64,000 nt of DNA from Chryseobacterium nepalense (GTDB taxonomy: Bacteria; Bacteroidota; Bacteroidia; Flavobacteriales; Weeksellaceae). Shown here piece by piece: positions 43,761 to 52,214 of the stretch. The position numbers were made by a program, and so were the translations under genes. The stretch spans positions 2,604,001-2,668,000 of the forward strand of contig NZ_CP096203.1 in assembly GCF_023195755.1 (NCBI RefSeq). The letters are read 5' to 3'. Each line of letters begins with the position of its first letter. Positions within the stretch are counted from its first letter, which is position 1. The notes beneath the pieces were generated by a model. The model saw nothing but the letters and a program-made list of their open reading frames with translations. It was not told the origin of the DNA and did no database searches.

Positions 43761-46700
43761 ATGAAAACCACTGTTGCGGCAACAACAGCGGCTTTTACTA
43801 AGCATGTAACGTCTTGTAATTACTTACTTAATGATATGTACCACAAAATTAACTCTTTTAGTTTTAAAAAACTAATTCCGGTTGCGATGATTTTCCTGTT
43901 GGCAAATCAAACCTATGCAGAAAATCTTTCGGCAAATCACAGTATTGCTTTCCAGGTGAACGAAACAATTACCGGAAATGTAACGGATCAGGACGGTGCT
44001 GCCATTGCAGGAGCAACAATTACTGTTGTTGAAACCGGAACTCAGGCTACGACCGACGATGCCGGAAATTTCAAAATTTCTGCAAATATCGGTCAGACAT
44101 TATCCATTTCTTATGATGGATATGAAATTCAGACAACCAAAATTTCAGGAACTGCGGTTTCGGTTCAGCTGAAATCAAATAAAGAAACCACCGCTATTGA
44201 AGAAGTAACACTTGTAGGATACGGGTCTCAGAAAAAATCTGATTTAACCGGTGCGATCAGCCAATTGAAAGCAGAGAACTTCAAAGAAGGGATGAATATT
44301 TCTGTAGACAACCTGATGCAGGGAAAAATCGCAGGGGTGCGTATTGTACAGACCAGTGGTGAACCGGGAGCCGGTGTGAATGTTTCCATCAGGGGAATCG
44401 GATCCATCAGAAGCGGAAGTACACCTTTATTCGTTGTAGACGGTGTGCCGTTGAATAACGACCCGGTAAGCGCGCAAAGCCCGAATGTAGGTTTGGGAAA
44501 TGTACAGGCTAAAAACCCGCTGAATTTTCTGAATACTTCGGATATAGAATCAATCACAGTACTAAAAGATGCATCGGCTGCAGCGATCTATGGAGCAAGA
44601 GGATCAAACGGAGTTGTTCTGGTAACTACAAAAAGAGGAAAAAAAGGAGAGCCGATCTTCACTTATGATACCTATTTAGGTTTTTCTTCAGTCATTAAGA
44701 AGCTCGATCTTTTAACGGCGGATGAATATAGAACGGCTGGTATTAATCCTTTGTATGATCATGGAGGAAATACCGACTGGCAGGACGAAATTTACAGAAA
44801 TGCCGTTTCTTCCAATCATTCGGTGTCTTTCTCAAAAGCTACGGACACAGGAAGTTATTTCGCATCCCTTTCTCATATGGATCAGGATGGTATTGTTTTA
44901 AACAGCAGCTTTAAGAGAACAACTGCCCGCCTGAATGCGGAAGAATCTTTCTTCGATAATAAAAGGTTAAAGGTAAAACTAAACCTTACGGCGAGTGACA
45001 TCAAAGAAACCGGAATTCCGAACGGAGGAAATGCCGGTTCAGACGGTCAGCTGATTATCCATGCTTTGATGGCGAATCCTACCCGTTCTGTATACGATGA
45101 AACCGGAAATTTCACCAATTTCAATATGAATGCTCATTACAATCCTTTGTATTTGCTGAGTGTGTATAATGACAAAACCAATACATTCAGGATTTTGGGA
45201 AATACGGAAGCGACACTGAGAATTTTACCCGGACTTAATTATAAATTTAATCTGGGTGTTGATAAAACCATGTCGGAAAGAAATACAACCATGTACCCGA
45301 ACGTTACCGACAGAACGCCGAAAGGGATGTATGTACAGGCTAATCTGGATTCTTACAACGTACTTTTGGAACATTATCTGACGTATGATTTTAATCTGAA
45401 CAGGCATAATTTTAATGTTCTTGGTGGTTTCTCTTATCAGAAATTTAAGAATACGGGGACTTATTTCGGAGTAAGAGATATTGCTGCGCAGGGAGCGGGA
45501 ATTTCTCCGGAAATTAATCCGGGATATTCGGGGACGGCTTTTGTTCCGGGTGCGGGTTATGCTCAGGAAAATGAATTACAATCCTATTTTGGAAGGGTTA
45601 ACTATAATTTTGATAAGAAATATTTGTTAACAGCTTCCCTGAGAGCAGACGGTTCCACCCGTTTCGGAAAAAATAATAAATACGGATATTTTCCTTCTGT
45701 TGCTGTGGGATGGACGGTTTCTAACGAGAATTTCCTTAAAGATTCACAAATCATCAACGAATTAAAATTGCGGGGAAGCTGGGGACAAACCGGAAACCAG
45801 GAAGTTCCAAATAAAATTACGCAGGCAAGTTCGTCTCTTACGCAGGCCGCAGGATACTATTTATATCCTAATTTAAATTTAATTAACGGAGTATCTATTA
45901 ACAGAACGGTAAATCCTGATCTGAAATGGGAAGTTGTGGAGCAGAGTAATATTGGTGCGGATTTCAGCTTATGGAAAAACAAATTATACGGATCGCTTGA
46001 ATATTATCACAAAACAACAAAAGACCCTATTCTGAATATTCCTTCAAGCCCTCTAAGTCCTACCAGTACCGTATGGAAAAATGTCGATGCGAAAATTGTG
46101 AATAAAGGTTTTGAATTTTCATTAGGTTCAGAAATTATTCGGAATGAAAACTTTACCTGGAATGTTGATGTAAACGGAGCAACGGTGAATAATGTGGTAA
46201 AAGACCTTCCGGTTTCTGCCATTTATTCGGGAGAAGTTTCCGGGCCGGGACTTTCCGGGGTTACTGCCAATATTTACAGAAACGGCTATGAAGCAGGATC
46301 TTTTTATATGTACAATTACCTGGGAATAGACGCGAACGGGAAATACATTTATGAAGACCTGAATGCAGACGGAAGAATCGACCAGAATGACAGAAAGATC
46401 TTTGAAGGAGCTATTCCTAATTTCACATTCGGGATCAACTCTTACATGAAATATAAAAAGTTTGATTTCGCCTTCTCTTTTATCGGACAAACCGGAGGTT
46501 ACCTGGTAAATAATACAGCATTGGATCTGAACATCAATAATTTGGCATCAGACAGAAACGTATTGAAAAGTTTTTATGAATCAGGGGCAAGCTTTACCAA
46601 TCAGCCGCAGCTATCTTCATTATATCTTGAAAAATCAGATTTTCTTCGTCTGAATAATGTAAGATTAGGATACACTTTTGATATGAACCAATTGAAGTTC

Positions 46701-46880
46701 CTGAAAAGCATCAATTTGTATATCAGTGCTCAGAATCTGTTTACCATTACCAATTATTCCGGATACGATCCGCTTGTTGACACCAATAAGCAGGTGGGAG
46801 GAAACCAGTCTCTGGGAATTGATTACACTACTTACCCGTCTGCAAAGACATTCATTCTGGGAGCAACTGTTAAATTTTAA
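43761..46880 (+). CDS. SusC/RagA-family TonB-linked outer-membrane transporter
   Basis: 1039 residues from 43761; an ATG at 43836 gives a more standard signal peptide (KKLIPVAMIFLLANQTYA) and may be the true start. Then a carboxypeptidase D regulatory-like domain (ITGNVTDQDGAAIAGATITV), the TonB-box region (EEVTLVGYGSQKKSDLTGAIS), plug (SIRGIGSIRSGSTPLFVVDGVP, ASAAAIYGARGSNGVVLVTTKRGKKG) and a 22-strand barrel ending in FILGATVKF. It imports large ligands such as glycans or peptides with its SusD partner, which follows 15 nt downstream. No glycosidase is near, so the ligand is not given by context. Confidence 0.95.
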   Translation: MKTTVAATTAAFTKHVTSCNYLLNDMYHKINSFSFKKLIPVAMIFLLANQTYAENLSANHSIAFQVNETITGNVTDQDGAAIAGATITVVETGTQATTDDAGNFKISANIGQTLSISYDGYEIQTTKISGTAVSVQLKSNKETTAIEEVTLVGYGSQKKSDLTGAISQLKAENFKEGMNISVDNLMQGKIAGVRIVQTSGEPGAGVNVSIRGIGSIRSGSTPLFVVDGVPLNNDPVSAQSPNVGLGNVQAKNPLNFLNTSDIESITVLKDASAAAIYGARGSNGVVLVTTKRGKKGEPIFTYDTYLGFSSVIKKLDLLTADEYRTAGINPLYDHGGNTDWQDEIYRNAVSSNHSVSFSKATDTGSYFASLSHMDQDGIVLNSSFKRTTARLNAEESFFDNKRLKVKLNLTASDIKETGIPNGGNAGSDGQLIIHALMANPTRSVYDETGNFTNFNMNAHYNPLYLLSVYNDKTNTFRILGNTEATLRILPGLNYKFNLGVDKTMSERNTTMYPNVTDRTPKGMYVQANLDSYNVLLEHYLTYDFNLNRHNFNVLGGFSYQKFKNTGTYFGVRDIAAQGAGISPEINPGYSGTAFVPGAGYAQENELQSYFGRVNYNFDKKYLLTASLRADGSTRFGKNNKYGYFPSVAVGWTVSNENFLKDSQIINELKLRGSWGQTGNQEVPNKITQASSSLTQAAGYYLYPNLNLINGVSINRTVNPDLKWEVVEQSNIGADFSLWKNKLYGSLEYYHKTTKDPILNIPSSPLSPTSTVWKNVDAKIVNKGFEFSLGSEIIRNENFTWNVDVNGATVNNVVKDLPVSAIYSGEVSGPGLSGVTANIYRNGYEAGSFYMYNYLGIDANGKYIYEDLNADGRIDQNDRKIFEGAIPNFTFGINSYMKYKKFDFAFSFIGQTGGYLVNNTALDLNINNLASDRNVLKSFYESGASFTNQPQLSSLYLEKSDFLRLNNVRLGYTFDMNQLKFLKSINLYISAQNLFTITNYSGYDPLVDTNKQVGGNQSLGIDYTTYPSAKTFILGATVKF

Positions 46881-46895
46881 TTAAGCTAAAAAATT

Positions 46896-48662
46896 ATGAA
46901 ATCTAAATTTTTAACGATCAATAAAATCATTTTATCCGTTGCTGTATTGGCCTTAACAGGCTGTACCAATCTGGATGAAAAAGTAATCGATGAGGTACTG
47001 GGTGCTGAAGTGGCAGATCCGGAAGCAGCTCTTGCTGCAGCGTATAGCCAGCTTGGGGAGGGAACTTTTGTAGATCACGGAAGTGTTTTTGCTTTGCAGG
47101 AATACTCTACGGATGAGGCGCTCTTACCAACGAGAGGAAGCGACTGGGGAGACGGCGGGAAATGGAGAGCCATGCATGAATTTACCTGGGATGCCAACAG
47201 TGATGTGGTAAAAACAACCTGGAACCAGCTGAATTTCGGAATTACAAAATCTTTAACCGCCATCTCAAGTGCCAATAAAAGTACGGGAAGCAATAAGACA
47301 TTATTTTTAGCTGAAGCAAAAGGGTTATTAGCATTTTATACTTATACCACGATTGATTTATTCGGGCAGGCTCCTTACCGAGATCCGGACAATATCAACG
47401 CGCCGATCCAGATCAGAAAAGCAGATACAACCATCGATGAGCTGATTAAAGAAGTGGAAGGACTTATTCCTAATTTAGCGGATATTAAAACCCAGAATAC
47501 CCATGCAGGAAGATTCACGAAACAGGCGGCTTATGCTCTTTTGGCAGATATGTACCTGAACAGGGCAGTTCTTAAGAATAAAACTGCAAGTTCCTTCAAC
47601 TTCACGGAACAGGCTGTAAATGGGGGAGGGACGGATATGGATAAAGTAATTCAGTATTCTAATTTGTTGATTAATAATTCGTTGTTCAGCTTAGAGTCCA
47701 ATTATTTCCACAATTTCGATATCAATAATGACAACAGTAAAGAAATGATTTTCTCAGTCGTTCAGAAGAAATTTGCAGGCTCTGATAAAGGTTCTGATAA
47801 TGATCTTGCTTATATGTCGATGGAAAGAATTCAAAAGCCATCTCCGGATAACAGAGGAACCAATGCTTCTTGTATAACTCCTGAATTTTATTACTCGTGG
47901 AACGGAAATCACGATGACCCGCGCTTTCAGAGATCATACCAGTACGAAGACGGAACCTGGTTCCGAAATGACGGTACCGATGTGAGCGTGCCTTCTACAA
48001 GCAAAGTGGAAGGAACCGGAAAACCGTGGTTTCATTTCAACAGAGGTCTGCAGGTTGGGCAACAGTATGGTCCTAAAATTCTTTCAAATGGTAATTTTGA
48101 TATGACTTCAGACGGAAGAATTAAAGTGTACAAATTATTCACAGAAAAAAATACGACACTAGCAGCTGATTTTACTCCTGAGCTGAATTTTGACAACCCT
48201 TCGGAGGCCGTATTTACGCAGGCACAGATCAACAGAGGGGTAAGAAATTTCAAGTTTGAATTTGATCCCGGGTACGGAAACAACGGAACGAGTGGGATGG
48301 ATGTACCTTTGTACAGACTGGGAACCATCTATATGATGAGGGCGGAAGCGTATTTCAGAAGCGGAAATATAACGGCAGCATTGGCAGATGTCAATATACT
48401 GAGAACAAGCAGAACGAATGACGCTTTAAAGAACAATGCTCCGGGTATTGCTCTAACTACTCTTGATGCGAATACATTATTCAGAGAATCAGGATTTGAG
48501 CTTTACTGGGAAATGTACCGAAGAAAAGCCATGATCAGGTTCGGGAAATTTGATCTTGCCGGAACAGCAAAACCTGCATCCCAGCCTTACAGAAGAATTT
48601 TCCCGATTCCTCAGGCAACTATTGACGCCTCAAAAGATTTTACACAAAATCCTGGATATTAA
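46896..48662 (+). CDS. SusD/RagB-family nutrient-binding lipoprotein
   Basis: 588 residues with a lipoprotein signal (lipobox LTGC). Surface lipoprotein that forms the lid on the SusC barrel and binds the ligand. N-terminal helices (DPEAALAAAYSQLGEG), TPR-like helical part (KQAAYALLADMYLNRAV), and the C-terminal YMMRAEAYFRSGN, ADVNILRTSR, FRESGFELYWEMYRRKAMIRFGKF and YRRIFPIPQATIDAS motifs. Typical of the family in order and length. Confidence 0.95.
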   Translation: MKSKFLTINKIILSVAVLALTGCTNLDEKVIDEVLGAEVADPEAALAAAYSQLGEGTFVDHGSVFALQEYSTDEALLPTRGSDWGDGGKWRAMHEFTWDANSDVVKTTWNQLNFGITKSLTAISSANKSTGSNKTLFLAEAKGLLAFYTYTTIDLFGQAPYRDPDNINAPIQIRKADTTIDELIKEVEGLIPNLADIKTQNTHAGRFTKQAAYALLADMYLNRAVLKNKTASSFNFTEQAVNGGGTDMDKVIQYSNLLINNSLFSLESNYFHNFDINNDNSKEMIFSVVQKKFAGSDKGSDNDLAYMSMERIQKPSPDNRGTNASCITPEFYYSWNGNHDDPRFQRSYQYEDGTWFRNDGTDVSVPSTSKVEGTGKPWFHFNRGLQVGQQYGPKILSNGNFDMTSDGRIKVYKLFTEKNTTLAADFTPELNFDNPSEAVFTQAQINRGVRNFKFEFDPGYGNNGTSGMDVPLYRLGTIYMMRAEAYFRSGNITAALADVNILRTSRTNDALKNNAPGIALTTLDANTLFRESGFELYWEMYRRKAMIRFGKFDLAGTAKPASQPYRRIFPIPQATIDASKDFTQNPGY

Positions 48663-48696
48663 TATACTCATAGACTTACCATTAATTATTATTAGA

Positions 48697-48732
48697 AAAG
48701 CGAAGAGAACAGTTTCTCTTCGCTTTATTTTT
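48697..48732. terminator. terminator after the SusD gene
   Basis: AAAGCGAAGAGA (48697-48708) pairs with TCTCTTCGCTTT (48715-48726), followed by ATTTTTTTT. Confidence 0.9.
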
Positions 48733-48768
48733 TTAATCTTTTAAACCTTCAAGGTTTGATTTTATTTA

Positions 48769-49323
48769 TTACTCTGTGTTCAGCATTCCCAATTCACCGA
48801 AATGCTTTTTGAATTTCTGGATTTTAGGACCTACCACGGCGCTGCAGTAAGGCTGTGTGGGATTTTCATTGTAATATCCCTGATGGTATTGTTCTGCCGG
48901 CCAGAATTTCTCGAATTTCGTCAATTCCGTAACATAGGTTCCCTGCCATCTTCCGGACTGTTTAGATTTTTCAATAGCTTCTTCGGCTTTTGCTTTTTCG
49001 GCGTCGTCTTTATAATAGATTACCGAACGGTATTGGGTACCGATATCATTACCCTGTCTGTTCAGCTGTGTAGGATCGTGAAGGAAAAAGAAGACATCCA
49101 TTAACTGTTCATAGGAAATAATGGAAGGGTCATAGGTAATCTGTACTACCTCAGCATGCCCTGTCTCTCCCGTACATACTTCTTCATAAGTGGGATTGTC
49201 TTTATGTCCTCCTGAATACCCTGAAATAGCAGACTGCACGCCTTTCAGCATGTTAAAACAGCTTTCCACACACCAGAAACATCCGCCACCGAAAGTAATT
49301 TGCTCTAAATTAATGTTATTCAT
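48769..49323 (-). CDS. msrA: peptide-methionine (S)-S-oxide reductase MsrA
   Basis: 184 residues. Repairs methionine-S-sulfoxide in proteins and peptides. Catalytic Cys15 in the GGCFWCVES motif, SGYSGGHKDNPTYEEVCTGETGHAEVVQ, the DPTQLNRQGNDIGTQYRS segment and a conserved late Cys (PYCSAVVGPK). No signal peptide, so cytoplasmic. Monocistronic and convergent with the SusC/SusD operon. Confidence 0.97.
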   Translation of the reverse strand: MNNINLEQITFGGGCFWCVESCFNMLKGVQSAISGYSGGHKDNPTYEEVCTGETGHAEVVQITYDPSIISYEQLMDVFFFLHDPTQLNRQGNDIGTQYRSVIYYKDDAEKAKAEEAIEKSKQSGRWQGTYVTELTKFEKFWPAEQYHQGYYNENPTQPYCSAVVGPKIQKFKKHFGELGMLNTE

Positions 49324-49583
49324 TGTAAGTTGATTATTGTATTTGAATATTTTCTCGTTAAAGAATAATGGAGAAAAAACTAATCAAAAATAAGGAAAAG
49401 TTTTTCAATTTTTGCGTCATCATCCGATTCAAATCTAAATGATGATGATAGATCAGACAAATTATTTTTTGCAGCAAGTAAGAATAATTGACTTTAAGAT
49501 TAAAACGTTCTTTTAAGCATATAAAACAGTAAAACTATGAATTTCTAAAACAAAAGTCTGCTAAATCAGCGTGATTTTATTTG

Positions 49584-49729
49584 ACGCAAAGAATTTATTT
49601 TCACAGCATATTATTTCGGGAAGACAAAGAAGTATCAGCAAGCTGATTGATGAAGCTGACGCTCGCTTCGCGCAGCAATTTATTGCCTTTGTCTTCTAAA
49701 ATCAGCGAGACAGCAATTTATCTTTGCGT
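49584..49729. repeat. nested inverted repeat, MITE-like or degenerate dispersed element
   Basis: Outer arms ACGCAAAG (49584-49591) and CTTTGCGT (49722-49729); inner arms GAAGACAAAG (49620-49629) and CTTTGTCTTC (49687-49696). The centre contains GCTCGCTTCGCGCAGC. AAATCAGCG occurs on both sides (49563 and 49699). No transposase frame. Confidence 0.55.
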
Positions 49730-49749
49730 GAAAATATTTATCAATAAAA

Positions 49750-49776
49750 AAGCACCCTTAAAAAGGATGCTCATGT
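49750..49776 (-). terminator. terminator of the ROK gene
   Basis: On the minus strand AGCATCCTT pairs with AAGGGTGCT (one G-U) and is followed by TTTTTT. Confidence 0.75.
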
Positions 49777-49793
49777 TTATGTATACGTTCAAT

Positions 49794-50762
49794 TTATTTC
49801 TCCCAAACCAAAGCACTTGCTCCCAGAATAGCAGCATCTGCCTCATCAAGTTCACTGAAAACCAGTTTCACTTTATTTCTGAAAATAGGAAGTAAATTTC
49901 TTTCCATATGAAGTTTTGTAGGTTTTAAAATAAAATCACCCGCTTTGATCACTCCGCCAAAAAGAAGAATGGCTTCAGGAGACGAAAACATCACGAAATT
50001 AGCCAAGGCTTCGCCCAATTTCTGCCCGGTGTACCGGAAGACCTCAATGGAAATCGGGTCACCTTTCAATGCGCATTCGTGTACGGTTTTAGAATTTATG
50101 GATTCTTCAGGATATTGATTGAGCAGAGACTCCGGAAACTCAGCACGCATTTTTTTTGCAGTAATGGCAATTCCTGTAGCAGAGGCATACGCTTCAAGGC
50201 TTCCTTCGGAACCTGTGCTCCAGTGTTTTCTTCCGCCAGGTTTTACAATGGTATGTCCAAGCTCTCCGGCAAATCCGTCATGTCCGTAGATAAGCTTACC
50301 GCCTGCAACGATGCCGCTTCCTACACCTGTTCCAAGAGTGATCATAATGAAATCCTTCATTCCCCTTGCTGCCCCGAAAAGCATTTCTCCGATGGCTGCA
50401 GCATTGGCATCATTGGTTATGGTACAGGGCAGTCCGAATTTGGCTTTCATCAGTTCCGCAAAAGGAATAATTCCTTTCCAGGGAAGGTTCGGGGCCTGCT
50501 CTATGGTTCCTGTATAGTAGTTGGCATTTGGAGCTCCTACTCCTATCCCATCAAAATTTTTCTCTTTTCCGTGGCTTTCAATCAAAGGATGAACAGCCTC
50601 GTATAAAGCATCAATATATTCTTCTACGGTAGGATAGGCATCGGTCCGGATATTTCCTTTTTCCAAAACCTCACCTCTGTGGTTTACCACTCCAAATTTT
50701 GTATTTGTTCCGCCAATATCAATTCCCAGCGCAACATGTTTTGACAAATCTACTAATGACAT
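49794..50762 (-). CDS. ROK-family sugar kinase (glucokinase-like)
   Basis: 322 residues. ATP-binding start ALGIDIGGTNTKFGVVN, the catalytic region TITNDANAAAIGEMLFG, phosphate-binding ITLGTGVGSGIVAGGKL, the ROK signature region GHDGFAGELGHTIVKPGG with the zinc His, and adenosine motif LLFGGVIKAGD. The zinc-binding cysteine cluster usual in ROK repressors (CxCGxxGC) is replaced by RKHWSTGSEGSLE, seen in some Bacteroidetes ROK kinases. It likely phosphorylates glucose or another hexose in the cytoplasm. Confidence 0.92.
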   Translation of the reverse strand: MSLVDLSKHVALGIDIGGTNTKFGVVNHRGEVLEKGNIRTDAYPTVEEYIDALYEAVHPLIESHGKEKNFDGIGVGAPNANYYTGTIEQAPNLPWKGIIPFAELMKAKFGLPCTITNDANAAAIGEMLFGAARGMKDFIMITLGTGVGSGIVAGGKLIYGHDGFAGELGHTIVKPGGRKHWSTGSEGSLEAYASATGIAITAKKMRAEFPESLLNQYPEESINSKTVHECALKGDPISIEVFRYTGQKLGEALANFVMFSSPEAILLFGGVIKAGDFILKPTKLHMERNLLPIFRNKVKLVFSELDEADAAILGASALVWEK

Positions 50763-50849
50763 TTCTATTCTTAATAATTCTAAAAGGCTAAAATTATAAA
50801 AAAGATATTATTATTAGACGATTAAGCAGCATTTTATTTAAAAAAAATA

Positions 50850-52061
50850 TTATGTTGTTTTTACCTTTTTCTTTTTTCTTCTTCCCCACCATATCATAAA
50901 GCCTGTTACTGGTAATGAAGCACATATGAGACTTACGATAAAAGCGATGATCTTGGTTGGGAGTCCCAGAATAGATCCTACGTGAATATCATAATTGGCG
51001 CCCACCGCTTTTTCACCAAAATTTTTATCTTTCATATCGTGGGTATGAAGCAATTCTCCTGAATTTTCATCGAAAATGAGGCTGCTGCTTTTATGATAAG
51101 AGTAGGATAAATGTTTCACGTAGACTTCAAAATTCGGGTGTTCATGATCGTCCATATGCTCATGGCCGAGATCAATGGAGAACCCGTAAGAATCCGGGTA
51201 TTTTGCTTTAACGGTATTACTGATCTTATCTAAAGTTCCTTCCGTTCTCATTTCAATCGGAGCTTTGGTTTTAATGGAAGAAAAATCAGGATAAGCAGTT
51301 TCACCTCCGGAAAAAATAAAATAGATCGCAGCCTGAACGACAAAGAAAGCATAAAATAACCCGGTTATGGAAAAGATCAGCGCAAAGATCGAAGCATAAA
51401 AACCAAGAACATTATGAAGATCGTAGTTTTTTCTTTTCCAGCCTTTTACGTTTTGCCATTTAAAAGAAAAACGCTGTTTTCTGGCGGCTTTATTTTTCGG
51501 CCACCAAAGGATGATGCCTGAAATGAGCATGATAATGAATATGATCACGGGAATGCCCACCAGATACGTTCCCCAGGACTGTTTCAGAAGATAGCTCCAG
51601 TGAATCATTTTTACAATCTGGAAAAATCCGTTTTTCTCGTCGTAAGTACCCAAGACTTTTCCATTATAAGGATTTACATATGCTACTTTATAGATCGGAA
51701 ATTCATCAAAATAATTCCAGCCTTTGGGATCGTGTTCGTACCAGTAAAAGAGATAAGACATCTTTTTATCAATCGGAATATTTACCCAATGAACAGGATA
51801 TTTTTCTTTTACCTGTTCTACAACGGCTTTTTCCAGAACACGGATCGGGAGAACCTGTTTCTGATCAATTTGTTGCTCATTATGATAAATTACTTCTTTG
51901 CGGGTGAAATTTTCAATTTCATCTTTAAAAACGTATAATGCTCCGGTAATCGAGATAATGAAGATCAGAAAACCGATGCCTAATCCAAGCCACAAATGCA
52001 GCTTGCCGATCCATTTTTTAAAAGTGCTTGGTTTTTTTTTATGGTGATGTTTTTTCCTCAT
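50850..52061 (-). CDS. PepSY-associated transmembrane protein B (iron-uptake accessory)
   Basis: 403 residues. A His and Lys-rich N-terminus (RKKHHHKKKPS), four or five membrane helices (about 16-38, 155-180, 205-235, 365-395) and two periplasmic PepSY-like domains between them. The family (PiuB/FoxB-like) sits beside siderophore receptors and is thought to act on ferric siderophores, possibly as a reductase, at the inner membrane. Conserved pieces: WIGKLHLWLGLGIG, IHWSYLLKQSWGTYLVGIPV, LWWPKNKAARKQRF, NYDLHNVLGFYAS, YDIHVGSILGLPTK. Paralogue of the gene at 54329-55537. Own -7 box at 52086-52079. Confidence 0.88.
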   Translation of the reverse strand: MRKKHHHKKKPSTFKKWIGKLHLWLGLGIGFLIFIISITGALYVFKDEIENFTRKEVIYHNEQQIDQKQVLPIRVLEKAVVEQVKEKYPVHWVNIPIDKKMSYLFYWYEHDPKGWNYFDEFPIYKVAYVNPYNGKVLGTYDEKNGFFQIVKMIHWSYLLKQSWGTYLVGIPVIIFIIMLISGIILWWPKNKAARKQRFSFKWQNVKGWKRKNYDLHNVLGFYASIFALIFSITGLFYAFFVVQAAIYFIFSGGETAYPDFSSIKTKAPIEMRTEGTLDKISNTVKAKYPDSYGFSIDLGHEHMDDHEHPNFEVYVKHLSYSYHKSSSLIFDENSGELLHTHDMKDKNFGEKAVGANYDIHVGSILGLPTKIIAFIVSLICASLPVTGFMIWWGRRKKKKVKTT

Positions 52062-52078
52062 ATTCATCCTAATTGCCG

Positions 52079-52086
52079 CAAAGATA
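52079..52086 (-). promoter_or_regulatory. -7 box of PepSY gene B
   Basis: TATCTTTG on the minus strand (52086-52079) matches TAnnTTTG; predicted start near 52072, 11 nt before the ATG at 52061. Confidence 0.5.
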
Positions 52087-52214
52087 ATATTTAATTTTTA
52101 TTTAGAATATTTACAATTAAGGATTTTCATCAGGTTTTTTTAATTTTAAATGTAAATTAGAAAGCGCTTCAATTACTAGTGAAACGCTTTATTTTAATTT
52201 AAATCGGAATTAAT

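Larger units (their letters stand above)
49324..49793. other. gene-free region with nested inverted repeats
   Basis: No ORF with coding character. It holds the inverted-repeat element at 49584-49729 and the ROK terminator near 49750-49772. Confidence 0.6.

Noticed and set aside
50079-50606. 175-residue frame on the plus strand
   Set aside because: Antisense to the ROK kinase gene.
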